Part shown: one piece after another, positions 1-10,322 of the stretch
How positions within the stretch are numbered: the stretch's first letter is position 1
Layout: each line of letters begins with the position of its first letter
Origin: Ooceraea biroi
Taxonomy: Eukaryota; Arthropoda; Insecta; Hymenoptera; Formicidae
Assembly (NCBI RefSeq): GCF_003672135.1
Contig: NC_039512.1
Coordinates: 1,830,874 to 1,894,873, forward strand
Length of the DNA stretch: 64,000 nt
Direction of reading: 5' to 3'
Position numbers and translations under genes: made by a program
Notes under the pieces: generated by a model
What the model saw: the letters and a program-made list of their open reading frames with translations, nothing else
Told to the model about the DNA's origin: nothing
The model's database searches: none

Positions 1-2130
1 TATTTCGCCCGATGAACAATTTCCATACATACATAGTGAAATTATCGTGGAATTTGCACGATCCAAATTTTCATATAGTTGAAAGTTGAAAATAAAATAT
101 ATCCGCGCGTAACGTTAGCGACTTCTCTCGACGGCATCGCGAGTTTCTCGCGGGTAAAATAAACTACGGCGTTGTAAAATGAAATATGACGTCGTGTAAA
201 ATTATGATCGGCGGCGATGGGTCGCGGGACGCTCTTACCCCGTCGCATAGAAAAGCGACAATTTCCCTCGTGGATGAGTTGCCGGCAACGCAAAAATATC
301 TCGCGCAAACTGTGACAATCAACGCGCGGATGCAAATCGGACTCGACTTCATTTCCGAGTGACCACGTATGCATCTGTACACGTAAACACATTCCCGTGC
401 GAATCTACGTCAAAGCGACACACATATATGTATAACGCTCGACCGCAAATCAGAGTGATCCTCTCTGATTCGGCGATTAAGCTATCATAAAGTCTCGTCG
501 AGGATGGCGCCATTCGTTTGCCCTCCGCTTCAAACGTACGAAGCGATAAACGAACGCTCTATTTATTTCTTGAGCGCTCAAATGTTTCTACAATACACTG
601 GACAATCTTGGGAGGAAAACTGGCAGTTTCGAAGGGAATATGAAAACGTTTTGACGAATGAGTGCGCCCCTTAAAAGTCTTGCATTGTGAAAATAATACC
701 GCCAACGCACGAGCGGAACTTTAATTAAAGGATTAAATTCTACCTTTCTTGATGAATTTCGCGTGAAAGTTCGCGACACTTCAGAGGGGTCGCTGTAACG
801 TTTTAAATGGGGAGAATAATATCAATCAAGTTTGATTGGCCAGCAGAATTTTCCTGCGGGAAATCTATGGGGCGATGGACACAAAAATGTTACATTTTAT
901 CGAATATCGATAATTTCGAGAAATGCGGATCAATGCGCGAGCAAACCAAAATAAGCTCCGCACCGTCTCGGGCGGCGGGGTGAATACTGCGTTTGCACAC
1001 GTCATTTACACGTCCACCGCATTTTCGAAACAGCAGCGGAATACGGCTTAATTAACTTGTCAGCGTGCGCGCCGGTATCTACGGCCCATACGGACTTCAG
1101 ACGCTTTTGAAATTCAACGTGACAACATGTGTGAGTCACGTGCCCTGTGAATTATTAACTCTGCACAGTCGCATAAAGATGTTTCGCAATTCATTATGTC
1201 AAGCTTCCGCAAAACAATCCCGAATTTTATTTACTCGCGATATTAACGTGCTTCGATGATTCGCACTGTTAGTCACTCACAAGAACTTCAAATGAAAATG
1301 CAATAAAATAATCATTATAGTATGTTATTTACTGAATACAAATATGATTTTATTAAGCATATAAAAGCTCCGTAATGTATTTTTTTATAATGTACTTGAG
1401 TTATACAATTAACGTCTATATAAGAATTTCTAACGGAAATGTAAGAATTTCTAATGGAAAGATACTATAAATGTAACAATGCAAAGTTACTTACGCCTAC
1501 AGTTTTTGTTTCCGTCAAAGGAGAGAGATGCAGCATCAAAATATTTTACAGTTAATTAGAATTAATAATGTGATTTTACATCTGTTTGTTAACGACGTGC
1601 TAGGCGCGATAATGACTCATTCACGGCGACCTGTTATCATTAGGCTGAGTTTGGAGAACATGAAGGGCTGTCTAATTACCGAAAATGAACTATCACATTT
1701 ACAGTATAATCCTATTATTGAACAAATCTCCGAACACGCATTATAGAACAACTATGAGAAAGGAATGACGCGGTTCTCCTACGCATATAGCGCTGTGTAG
1801 TCAACTACTGAAGCGATATTGCCTAGCACGAACGGGTTAATGCAATTGCTATTCTACTGGGAACGTACAGCTAACTTAGCCCTTTGCGCTACGGCAGGAT
1901 ATTCTCGAGAGAAGTTAAAATAGATTCCCTTTTAGATTAACTAAGCGTTAGATTAACTAAAACGAGAAAATTATACAACGTTACGCGCTATTTAAAAAAT
2001 GGTGATCCAAAAGTACGCGCTCTTCTGTTGTAGCGGGAATAAACTCTCCGTTATAAAAAGAAAAATTAAAGTTAAAGATTCTAAAGAAAAATTCAATATT
2101 CTGATGTAAGTTAGATTCCCTTCGATTCTT
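1..2130. other. Intergenic DNA, no gene recognised
   Basis: This stretch lies beyond the 3' end of the bromodomain gene. Open frames here are short and match nothing I know. The first kilobase is moderately GC-rich and the rest is AT-rich. The only small structures noted are a 10-bp palindrome ATGGCGCCAT at 504-513 and a 21-bp-period repeat near 1421-1460. Confidence 0.6.
1421..1460. repeat. Two-copy 21-bp tandem repeat
   Basis: The 19-nt phrase TAAGAATTTCTAAYGGAAA occurs at 1421-1439 and again at 1442-1460 with one C/T difference. It is a local duplication with no sign of function. Confidence 0.7.
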
Positions 2131-2137
2131 ATAGAAG

Positions 2138-2189
2138 TAGGGAAGTCGGAGTTTCTGTACTTCCAACTGTAATCCCGAGGTTCAATTCC
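2138..2189 (+). other. tRNA-like pol III promoter remnant (possible SINE head)
   Basis: An A-box-like sequence TAGGGAAGTCGG (2138-2149) is followed 29 nt later by a B-box-like GGTTCAATTCC (2179-2189), which fits the GGTTCRANYCC consensus. Four D-stem pairs can be drawn (GGGA with TTTC). The T-stem does not pair beyond its two inner bases, and the distance between anticodon arm and T-arm is too short, so this is not a working tRNA. It is best read as a decayed tRNA gene or tRNA-derived SINE head; chance remains possible. Confidence 0.35.
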
Positions 2190-2227
2190 GAGTTTGGAGA
2201 ATCGCGCATTAATCTCCTTGAAACTCG
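2189..2227. other. Imperfect 12-bp hairpin
   Basis: CGAGTTT (2189-2195) pairs with AAACTCG (2221-2227), and inside it GGAGA (2196-2200) pairs with TCTCC (2213-2217), leaving a 3-nt bulge and a 12-nt loop. It abuts the B-box-like site and may belong to the same element. Confidence 0.5.
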
Positions 2228-3220
2228 ATACACGCGGAATATCCGTATCTTTATCCATTACACTCTATAATGGATTTTGGAACATTATCCGCCTCGCTGA
2301 CTGATTTTGTTTTTGACTATTGAAACGATTCAGGCTCATCGTGATAGCTACTCGTTTTCCCATTATGCTTTGAGCACAGAACTGTAATTACAGTAACTGA
2401 AATGTAGAACTGATAATGAAATCTTATCAGTAATCGATAGCCATGTTATGCATTTCCTTTATGCAGGTCTTGATATAATATACAGTAAGATCTACAATAT
2501 TATGCTATATATACCCTTTTATTCAATAAGATTTAATCAATTAAAGTGGAAAAAAGAAAAATTTTATAAAACTCATTTTAAGAACATATTGATTTATCTG
2601 CGTGTGTAATTACAGGTTTAAGGTATTTTCAAGATAAATCTGTGAGTGTGAATTTCGCCACATTCCTCCGGATCTTGTTGAACTTTGCCAGACCTCACTA
2701 CTTGATCTCGCTTAATCCAATCTGAATTTACTGGACCTCACTAGATCTTGTTAAATTTTTCTTGATCTGGCTTGAATTCTGTACCTAGCTTAACTTACTA
2801 AATCTCTTTAAGTCTTGTCTAATTTCACCTAAACTCATTGGACTTTGTCAAATCTTTACCGATTTCGTTTACACTCATCGGACTTGACGCAACTTATCTT
2901 AACTTTATGAAATTTTAACTGATCTCGTTCACACTCGCAGAATCTCATAGTATCTCGCGGGCTCGACTGAATAAATTACATTATTTCTCAATCTGATTTT
3001 CTACAGTTTAAAAATGGAGATATAATACTATTAATCATAGAGAAAAACTAATAAAAATAATTTGATATAATTTCACAATTTAATGCTTTTATGCAATTTG
3101 CATATATAAGCATTAAACGAAGTTTAAATTAAGAAACAATATTATTTCTTTTTATTAATTATATTCTATATCTATCTGAAATTCACAGAAAAATATGTCT
3201 CTACTTCATCTTTCTTGCGT
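2228..3220. other. Intergenic, AT-rich, 3' flank of the bromodomain gene
   Basis: No gene is seen. The stretch contains the degenerate repeat at 2671-2970 and ends at the likely polyadenylation signals of the minus-strand bromodomain gene. Confidence 0.55.
2671..2970. repeat. Degenerate phrase repeat (GATCTYGTT / GACCTCACT family)
   Basis: About 300 bp repeat variants of short phrases such as GACCTCACT, GATCTCGCTTAA, GATCTTGTTAAA, GATTTCGTTTACACTCA and GATCTCGTTCACACTCG. Spacing is irregular and no copy is exact, so this is an old, diverged minisatellite-like tract. Confidence 0.5.
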
Positions 3221-3221
3221 T

Positions 3222-3270
3222 TTTATTGAATGAAAGAAAGAAAACGCACTGTTATATAATTCAATTTATT
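3222..3270 (-). terminator. Candidate poly(A) signals for the BRD7/9-like gene
   Basis: Read on the minus strand, AATAAA occurs at 3270-3265 and again at 3227-3222. These lie 131 and 174 nt past the stop codon at 3401. They are the first canonical hexamers downstream and probably define the 3' end. AT-rich context makes chance matches possible. Confidence 0.45.
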
Positions 3271-3400
3271 ATTAATCTTATACACAATGAGAAACTAATA
3301 TTCGTAGTAAAATGTACAGAGCTTTATAACTTACAGTATATTTATAACTTATTATATTTATAATAACTTTTATAGAACCCTTGGAGGATTAGCGCACACA

Positions 3401-6178
3401 CTAAGACTCGGATAAAATATCCTCCAGAGTTTTGTCGTCGTGAAGAGGCGAGTGTCCTAACGTAGGATCACTCTCCAAGAATTCACGCAGCTCGGATTCG
3501 AGATCACCGGATGGCTCCGTTGCACTCAAGAGAGACGGTGGTGTCTGACTGCTGTGCGTCATACCGATCGGGATTTGAATCGGCTGCGTCGGCGGTTGAT
3601 TCGCCCCCACAATACTGATATTTTGATTTTGCTGGTTGGCCGGACTGAGCAGATCCGCGTTCTGAATTGGCGAGGGGGCTGGCAACAAGTTCGACAACAC
3701 CTGACTGCTGCCGTTACTTGGACTCGATAGTAATGAATTGTCGGCTACTATAGGAGGATTGTGGGTAATTGGTTCGACTTCCATAGGCTCCGATCCACCA
3801 AGAGGCGCTATTCCCATCGCCCTACGCAAACCGTCCACAGGCGCGATCCCGGACGGTGGCAGTTTCTTCGCTATCTCAGTGAGATTATCAGTGATTTTTT
3901 CAGCTAGCAGCACTTCAGCTTCCGTAGCCTTAGGCACATTGGACAAGTGAGCTGGCGGTGGTGCCGACAGTCGCTCGTGCTGAGCTTGCTTCAACCGGCC
4001 TAGAATCTGCGACGTGTCATCAAGACGGCTCTGCAGTGCGGCGCGGTCCTCGCTATACTTTAGTTCGTCTTCTGCAAATAAGAGATATTACGTGCAATTA
4101 GATATGTGATGCGATAGAATAATATTAAATCGACATTAATGCTATTTGAAGTTCAGTAACTGCTCTGTAACAATATTATGAGATAAAATAATTTCTTGAC
4201 ACATTTTGACAAGAATCATAGTAGTAACAATAATTACGATTAATTAAATGCGTAACGTATATTAATATAAAATATTAATTTGTAGTACGAAAATATAAAC
4301 TAAATACTTAAATTAAAATGCTACTCTCGACGGATTATTTTTATCAACAATTTCATAATTACCTAAACTCTCCAAAAACTCCACGTCGATACCAAATTCG
4401 GAGAGCGTCTTCAGCTGCTCGATATCGACCTTGATCTTCTCCAGTGATGAAATGTTACGATTCACATCCTGCATGGGCTTCTCCAGCAAGGTCTTGATCT
4501 TTTCCTCCTCTTCCTTCAGTCTTCGTTTTTCCTCAAGGAATTTTTTCGTCTTCCTATGATCGCCGCCCGTCAGGATATCCAAAAGGTCGTCGACCATGGT
4601 CAATGTGTAATCACAGTCCTTGGCGAAATCCAGGATGGACTCGGCGTACTGAACAGCGGTTTCATCGCCGTATGTCTGATAAACCAAATCCGTCTCCTCC
4701 TTCGTGAGGTTCGCGAACGTCGAATCGTAGCTGGGCGCGTACGAACCGAACGCGCCGTAATACAAAGGTTTCGCCGGTTTCGACAAATTCCTTCGATCCT
4801 CACGAAATCCAGCCAGCGCCCCCGTGCCATGATTTAATTTGCCAATCAATTGCCCCAGCGATACGGGTCTCTGGTTGGTTCCCGGAATGATCCCGTCTCC
4901 GGGCACGATAATCTGCAGACTGGTAGTGCCGTCTTTCTTTTGTCGCAGGAAACCCATCTTTGAATTAACCCTTTTCAAGCTGAGCTTCTCTGCCGCGGCT
5001 TTCGCCGCCCCCCTAGCCTGCTTCAGTATCTCATCTGGTGTCAAATCATCGGGAATCGCCTCGAACTTACCCAAATTCGCCAATCTCATCTTTCTCTGAT
5101 TCTCCTTCCTGAGCTCCTCCGCTTCCTCGTTGCGCTCCTCCTGTTCGCGTTCCCGCTCGATCTGCTCCTCTGTCGCGGGCGCGTCCGGATTGTTGGGATC
5201 CTCGGTGCCCAGCTCGAATCCCAGCTCCTCCCTCGTGATGTCGTTCATGTACATCAAGACTGGCCTCAGCTGCCGCAGCTTCTCGGGAGTCACCATCTTC
5301 AGACCGACGTGCAGCAACTTTTTCGCTGCTTTGTAGTAAATGGTATCGGGATGGTTGTACGTCGTAGCGTTATCGCACATGAGCTTGAAGTCGTCCACGA
5401 ATTCCTGCAGGTTCTGATAGTTGTTGTCGTCTATCTTCTGTTTTATCGTGCTGAAATCCATAGGATTCGTGATGATCTGCGAGTAGCCGGGCGCGATGCT
5501 GTCTGTGACCGGCCAGGCGAAAAACTGCTGCGGATCCCGCTTTTCCATCGACCTCAACAAGTGCTCCAGCAATCTCTGGAGGGGTGTGCGCTCCGCTATC
5601 TTCCTGAGGACGCATGTTCTAGGTTCACGATGCGGTGACAGGGAGCTTATGTTACTAACGCCGATCCTCAATTCACCGCTGGACGGTGGTCTAGGCGGCA
5701 ACAACTGATTGTGATTGGGAATCTTCTTCGGTGGTGGCTCCGCTAGGTTCTCATCGGCGTCACCGACCGACTCCTGACTCGATTCCTCCCTCCGCCTCTT
5801 CTTATCCTTGTGATGGTGCTTGTGTCGCTTGTCTTTCTTTTTCTTTTTCTTCTTGAGCTTCTTGTGGCCGACGTACCTATCGTACTCCGTGTCGCCCTGA
5901 CTGACGGAGTAGTTGAGGCCCAGCTGTTGCTGATAGTGCTGCGACAGCATCGTAGTCTGACTCGGCGACTCGCCGCCGTGCTCGGGCGTCCCACTACTGC
6001 CTCCTACCTTCAAGATTAGCTTCAAACTAGGCGGCTTGTCCGTCGTTGTGTATTGCCCCTCTGTTAAAAAAGAAAGAGGACAAGAGTGATTAGCAGAAAA
6101 TTCATAAAAACAATTATTTCAAGCAGCGCACTAAAATCGTTGCTCTATGGAAGCCATACACATAATCTGTTGTATACA

Positions 6179-6209
<31 letters not shown>

Positions 6210-7601
6210 GTATATTACATGCAATAATGAGAAAACCTTGTGGAGAATTATGCACAGTGCAGGATAAAAGAATATATAGCAACACAACAAATACGACGCC
6301 AGATGTATTGCAATGTCTAACTTGCAGGTATCGGAAAGAGATGCAAATCAGATAACAAATGAATTCTACGGGACATTAAGAGAGACGGTGGGGGGTGTGG
6401 GATGAACACAGTACCGACGATAATATGAAGAGACTTTATTAACAGGATAGTGACCTTGTTTTCACATTCAACGAACTGGAAGCGAGATGGAAGTAGCTTG
6501 ACTTAAATTAAACAAATCTCATAATGGAAATATATCAACTATAAAATAATTTCCATCGATTGCATTAATATCGATAATATCTGGAGATAATCGGCAGAAA
6601 TAATCAGGGAGAGAGCAATCATGAAAATCGAGAATACCTCGAAATAAGAGGTGAAGCAAAGCATGTATGGCTCCCAACGCCACGGTACATAACAGCCAAA
6701 GGAATTATGTGATTGAAGTGCAACAACAGGTTCATCTGAACGTGTGTGAACAACTTGAGCACCCTGAGCATGTTGACTCCGCAACGGAGGCAGAGTCTAC
6801 CATCTAGATCTTGTTGCACTTCAACGGGTCCAACAGACAAAAAATAAAGAGAGGGTTCAGGGCATTTGATAATTCTCGAAGCATAGCTAGCTTCTGTCGT
6901 GCAACCAGTCCATGTCCGTTGTTACTCGTCACTTACTTCCACGTCGCGCCTGTCGCTGTGGAACGCTTCGCTTATACTTTCGTATCCACCTCACTTCTAT
7001 ACTCCGACCTCACTCTCAGTTTGTCCGTGGTGAAAACGCAGTCAAAATCCCTGTGCATCATTAAACTATGAGTACGAGAAGGATCCAAATGAAAAACGCA
7101 GAGAGAGAGCGCAGTTGGTTTGCTCGCAAGGCTACCAGGAGGGCCTCGGCCCTTCGCTCTGGAAGCATCCTCTCTTTCATTCGGATCCTTTTTACGAATG
7201 ATATACAAATACAAGAGTCTCGCTTGGTGCAATGTAATGATGCGTCGTCAGCAATGTCTAATATAGCGCATCTAATTCTCGCTATCTCTCGAGAGAGATT
7301 ACTGCTCGTTGAGTAAGCTTTCTCGTTGACAGATGAAAATGCGGAAGTGAAATTGTTCACCCATTCATCGAACCACTTGCACCGTCGGCAGCGGCACAAG
7401 TGGCGACGTTTCCTCCGATAACGATCGACAGACTGAACTGAAAACGAATGATAGAGAAGAGAAAGAAAATTCGAAGCGGAGAAGAACCGCGGAACCAATG
7501 CAGCCAAGTATCTCGACCAAACGGGTGTACATGTGTGCTCTCATTCGGCCCTCACCTTCGTGCCGCTCGCGCTTGTGCTTTTTGTGCTTCTTTGACCCCA
7601 T
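3401..7601 (-). CDS. Brd7-9: BRD7/BRD9-like bromodomain protein, SWI/SNF subunit (three exons)
   Basis: Three coding exons (7601-7556, 6060-4363, 4071-3401) splice in frame to 2,415 nt, giving 804 residues. Introns have GT donors (GAAG|GTGAG, TTTAG|GTAAT) and AG acceptors (TTTTTTAACAG, TTATTTGCAG). The start MGSKKHKKHK matches the conserved N-terminus of human BRD9 (MGKKHKKHK), followed by KLILKVGG. Next come a Lys/His-rich basic tract (about 84-107), a bromodomain (about 174-271, with WPV at 198-200 and the acetyl-lysine-binding Asn251 in TTYNHP), a charged helix (about 315-340), the DUF3512 region typical of BRD7/9 (about 280-530), a coiled coil, and a Gln/Pro/Ser-rich tail ending LEDILSES. 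Family members act in the nucleus as acetyl-lysine readers in PBAF/PBAP or non-canonical BAF remodellers. Insect genes have one BRD7-9 orthologue, so BRD7 versus BRD9 is not separated here. At 804 residues it is longer than human BRD9 (597) or BRD7 (651), mostly through the tail. Confidence 0.95.
4072..4362 (-). other. Intron 2 of the BRD7/9-like gene
   Basis: This is a 291-bp AT-rich intron. The donor follows codon position 1 (G) at 4363 and the acceptor TTTGCAG ends at 4072, so the split codon is G|AA (Glu582). Reading through the donor would give a 16-residue extension ending VAF-stop at 4313, which has no family support. Confidence 0.9.
6061..7555 (-). other. Intron 1 of the BRD7/9-like gene
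   Basis: This is a 1,495-bp intron in phase 1 (G|AG, Glu16). It holds a (TA)n microsatellite at 6178-6204 and an open minus-strand stretch near 6619-6840 with a C2H2-finger-like spacing (see findings). No confident gene is nested in it. Confidence 0.85.
6178..6204. repeat. (TA)n microsatellite
   Basis: An almost pure TA dinucleotide run of about 26 nt inside intron 1 of the bromodomain gene, flanked by TGTATA variants. Confidence 0.95.
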
Positions 7602-8430
7602 GTCTTGCGCGTCCGGTATGGTCTCGTAGGGAAAAACGACTATTTGCTCGTCGCACGGCGATCCCTGGAGCGGCGTGCCACAAAACCGCGCTCGATCGTA
7701 CACAGACAACACAGTGGCGGCCATTGACTACGTCACGGATGCCCCGTTCCGTTTCGCCGTTCCGCTCCGCTCTCCGCAGCGCTCGGAGCGAGAAAAGTGG
7801 CAACCTCGGAACACGACCGTCATGGCGGCGCGTCGCGCGCGCGATTCGGATATCGATACTCGCGTCGCGCTCGACTATTTCACGACACGTACGCATAATG
7901 CGATTAAAGTTAACGCCGATTTCGTCAATCGGAGACGTAACGGTTCGCACGTGACGCGTTTAAAGTGCAGTGCGCGGATCGATCTCATCCCGACGAGCTG
8001 GACTGCTGACACCGATGGACATGGAGGAATGTACTTCACGATAACAATGAGACTTCCGGGGAGTCGGGTTTCATTGGTAAGTAGATACAACGATGTCTCG
8101 ACATTTACCCCGTTTCGAATTTTATTCTGACAAAATTTCCACGCCGCACGCAACGGCGGAGGCGTTTAATGTCGAGCGCGAAAATACCGCGAGAACGGTG
8201 ACGGTTGAATCGCGACGCGAAAACCGACATCGCGTTTTCGAGCATGGCGGCCATTGTGCGTCCGTGCGTCCGTTCGGAACTCTGTACGGGCGGAGGAAAC
8301 CCTCCCTAACCTACAAAGACGTCTCGCGTACCGGCATCCGACGCACCCGATCGAGCGGCGGCACACCGGCTGCCGATCGCGGCTCGCGGATGCCAGATTC
8401 CCCTTAAAAAGCTTGTAGGACTCACCTCGC
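7602..8430. promoter_or_regulatory. CpG-rich promoter island of the BRD7/9-like gene, possibly bidirectional
   Basis: The 5' side of the bromodomain start codon is CpG-dense compared with the AT-rich surroundings. YY1-like GCGGCCAT or ATGGCGGC words occur near 7716, 7821 and 8244, the first overlapping an in-frame upstream ATG of the gene. A CRE-like TACGTCAC lies near 7729. No TATA box is evident near the start. A good plus-strand donor (TTG|GTAAGTAG) at 8077 and a good minus-strand donor (GAG|GTGAGTCC) at 8425 suggest first exons leave the island both ways. Transcription start sites cannot be placed from sequence alone. Confidence 0.55.
7960..8076 (+). other. Possible rightward first exon ending at a strong donor
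   Basis: The sequence up to 8076 is followed by GTAAGTAG, a near-consensus 5' splice site. It contains short ATG frames (a 9-codon one starting MDMEEC, and one starting MRLPGSR that runs into the donor in phase 0). It is probably a non-coding or mostly non-coding first exon of a plus-strand transcript; the start side is a guess. Confidence 0.3.
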
Positions 8431-8459
8431 ACGACGACGACTCGACGACGACGACGATT
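8430..8459. repeat. (GAC)n-like trinucleotide tract
   Basis: ACGACGACGACTCGACGACG and its continuation form a short imperfect GAC/CGA tract just upstream, on the minus strand, of the candidate minus donor at 8425. Confidence 0.7.
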
Positions 8460-8612
8460 AAAGGGACGGCGATCAGCTGTTTCGCGCTCGAAACGCCGAC
8501 AGATAGTGAGGGAGAGAGACGGAGAAACGCCGTTCGCGTTCCTGCGAGCCGCGGCTCGAAAAAAAATACCGCTCGCTCTCACGCCGGACTCGACGCCGTT
8601 GCGGATCTCCCC

Positions 8613-8768
8613 ATGCCTTGGCAAAACGTCAGACTCTCCGATGCGCCGGACTGGCTCGCGCCCTTCTTCCGCGAAATCATCGTGAAATACGAGATGATAA
8701 ACACCATCGAGTACGATGATAGACGCGCCATTTGTGGGAGGAATACTAACACGAGTCGACAGAAATAA
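8613..8768 (+). CDS. Unrecognised 51-codon small ORF (doubtful)
   Basis: An ATG at 8613 opens a 51-residue frame starting MPWQNVRLSD and ending NTNTSRQK, with TAA at 8766-8768. The frame stays open upstream of the ATG. Composition is protein-like (acidic and aromatic residues mixed, no simple repeats), but I know no homologue. It overlaps a minus-strand open frame, so one of the two is certainly a shadow and probably both are. It could be a small gene, an upstream exon, or chance. Confidence 0.15.
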   Translation: MPWQNVRLSDAPDWLAPFFREIIVKYEMINTIEYDDRRAICGRNTNTSRQK

Positions 8769-8934
8769 AATTCGCGTCTGCATTATTTTAGCACATCATT
8801 TTTCTCTCTCGATTTTTCTTTCTACGACAAACAATTGTCGCGAAGGGTGTACTGGAAGTATAAAGTACTTGCGTTTCGTACACAGTCTTCCAAAAATCTT
8901 TTATGTTTCAGAAAATAAAATGTGAATTACATAC

Positions 8935-8936
<2 letters not shown>

Positions 8937-8975
<39 letters not shown>
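8937..8975. repeat. (AT)n microsatellite
   Basis: A pure AT dinucleotide run of 39 nt. Confidence 0.97.
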
Positions 8976-8979
<4 letters not shown>

Positions 8980-9980
8980 GTAATACTTTGTAATAACTTG
9001 GATATGGCAGACTTATTATGTATAATTGTGGAAAATGTTTTGTACGGGAAATATTTTGAGTCGACGTCTGAACGCTTCTGCGTCTCTTCGTCTTCTTCTT
9101 TTTCAAGAGTACGTCGATCAATAATGCTTCACGCTACATGTCTCGAGCGTGATACACTACCCGCGGCGATTTCGGGAAAGGGATGGCAATCCCTTACGAT
9201 CGTCGCGGTCGTATTTTTCCGCGGGAGCGGAAAATTCCGAGGCGCGACTTTTTCTTGCGGCGTATCGATTCGCGTGAACCCTGTAATTACCTTACTTCTA
9301 TTACACACACGTGTGCCTTAATGAAGCGTAACGCGCAGCCGGGAGCCTGCTAGTTACGCCACTGCGTGCGTGCGCGGTGGATGATCGAGGGCCCGCGAAG
9401 AGAGGAAGCCGACACTGCGGACGCACAATGCGAGAAAATGCATTGACTGTAATATCGAAGCGATTCTGATGCCAGCTCATTGCTCGCTCCGTCGTCTGAG
9501 TCACGTTTCCTTCTCGCCTTGCGTACGCCGCTCTTACAACCTTTTGTTTACATTCTCGGAGCTGCATCCGGCCTTTTTACTGTGCTGCGTTTTTATCATA
9601 TCGCTTTATAGATACTCTCAGCACACTCTCTCCTCATCCGGTTGTCACCTTTTCCCCTAGCTGTTTTCTAACGATTTTATAATCATTTTTAATTTCGCGA
9701 GGGAAGTAGGATACTTTGTGATCTCGCTCTTACGATTCACAATATACTCACTAGCTCGCGTCCCGCGAATTCTGCTCCAAGAATAATAGAATCATGTATC
9801 TATTCTCTACTTCAATTTCCTCCTTTGGTCCTACGATCGCTTTATTATCCTTCCTCGTAACGCCTAGGTTCTCCTTTTTCCCTTCTCTCTTTGTCATCTC
9901 TTTCCTGCTCGATCGTCTGCACGTTCGCCTCTCTGTCCTTTGCTCTTTTCCTTCTTCCCATAATGTCGCTCCATAGTGCA
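8976..9980. other. No gene recognised; pyrimidine-rich toward the right
   Basis: Moderate-GC, CpG-containing sequence. From about 9840 it becomes strongly C/T-rich on the plus strand, which creates spurious long open frames on both strands. No conserved protein or splice structure was seen. Confidence 0.5.
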
Positions 9981-9984
9981 GTGT

Positions 9985-10322
9985 ATATATACATGTATCC
10001 TCCCTTTCGATGCACTCCGTCTGCCTCGTGCGGAGCGTCGCTCCTTCTCCAGTCACTGCCCTTATCCCCACCCCGTCGCTTTCGCGTGCGATAGCGCCGG
10101 GCCAGGCCGCGGCATCGCGTCGTTCGGCTGGCGCGCACAGTTGCGCTCCGTAATTTCACGTCGGCGAATGGGGAACGCGCACGCGACTAGCCGCGCGAAC
10201 GAGCCGTTTCGCTCGCAACGAGAGCGTCACCCGTGCCCACGATTGAGTTCCTTCGATTCTGCATCGTTTCCGTCGCCGAGTAGCGGGGCAGGAGAGGAAC
10301 GACAGGGGGTGGACCGGCGAGA
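9985..10322 (+). promoter_or_regulatory. Candidate promoter and 5' UTR of the MERFRV exon
   Basis: A TATA-like GTGTATATATAC lies near 9989-10000, followed by a GC- and CpG-rich stretch leading to the ATG at 10323. An upstream ATG at 10168 opens a frame (MGNAHATS...) that overlaps the main start and stops at TGA near 10341. If it is included in the mRNA, it would be a repressive uORF. The true start site is unknown. Confidence 0.35.

Noticed and set aside
4556..6019. Many open frames on both strands inside the long bromodomain exon
   Set aside because: They are shadows of the 565-codon BRD7/9 exon, whose frame has clear family conservation.
8166..8783. 205-codon minus-strand open frame in the promoter island
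   Set aside because: Arg-rich translation of CpG-rich DNA, interrupted by a good splice donor at 8425, and without known similarity.
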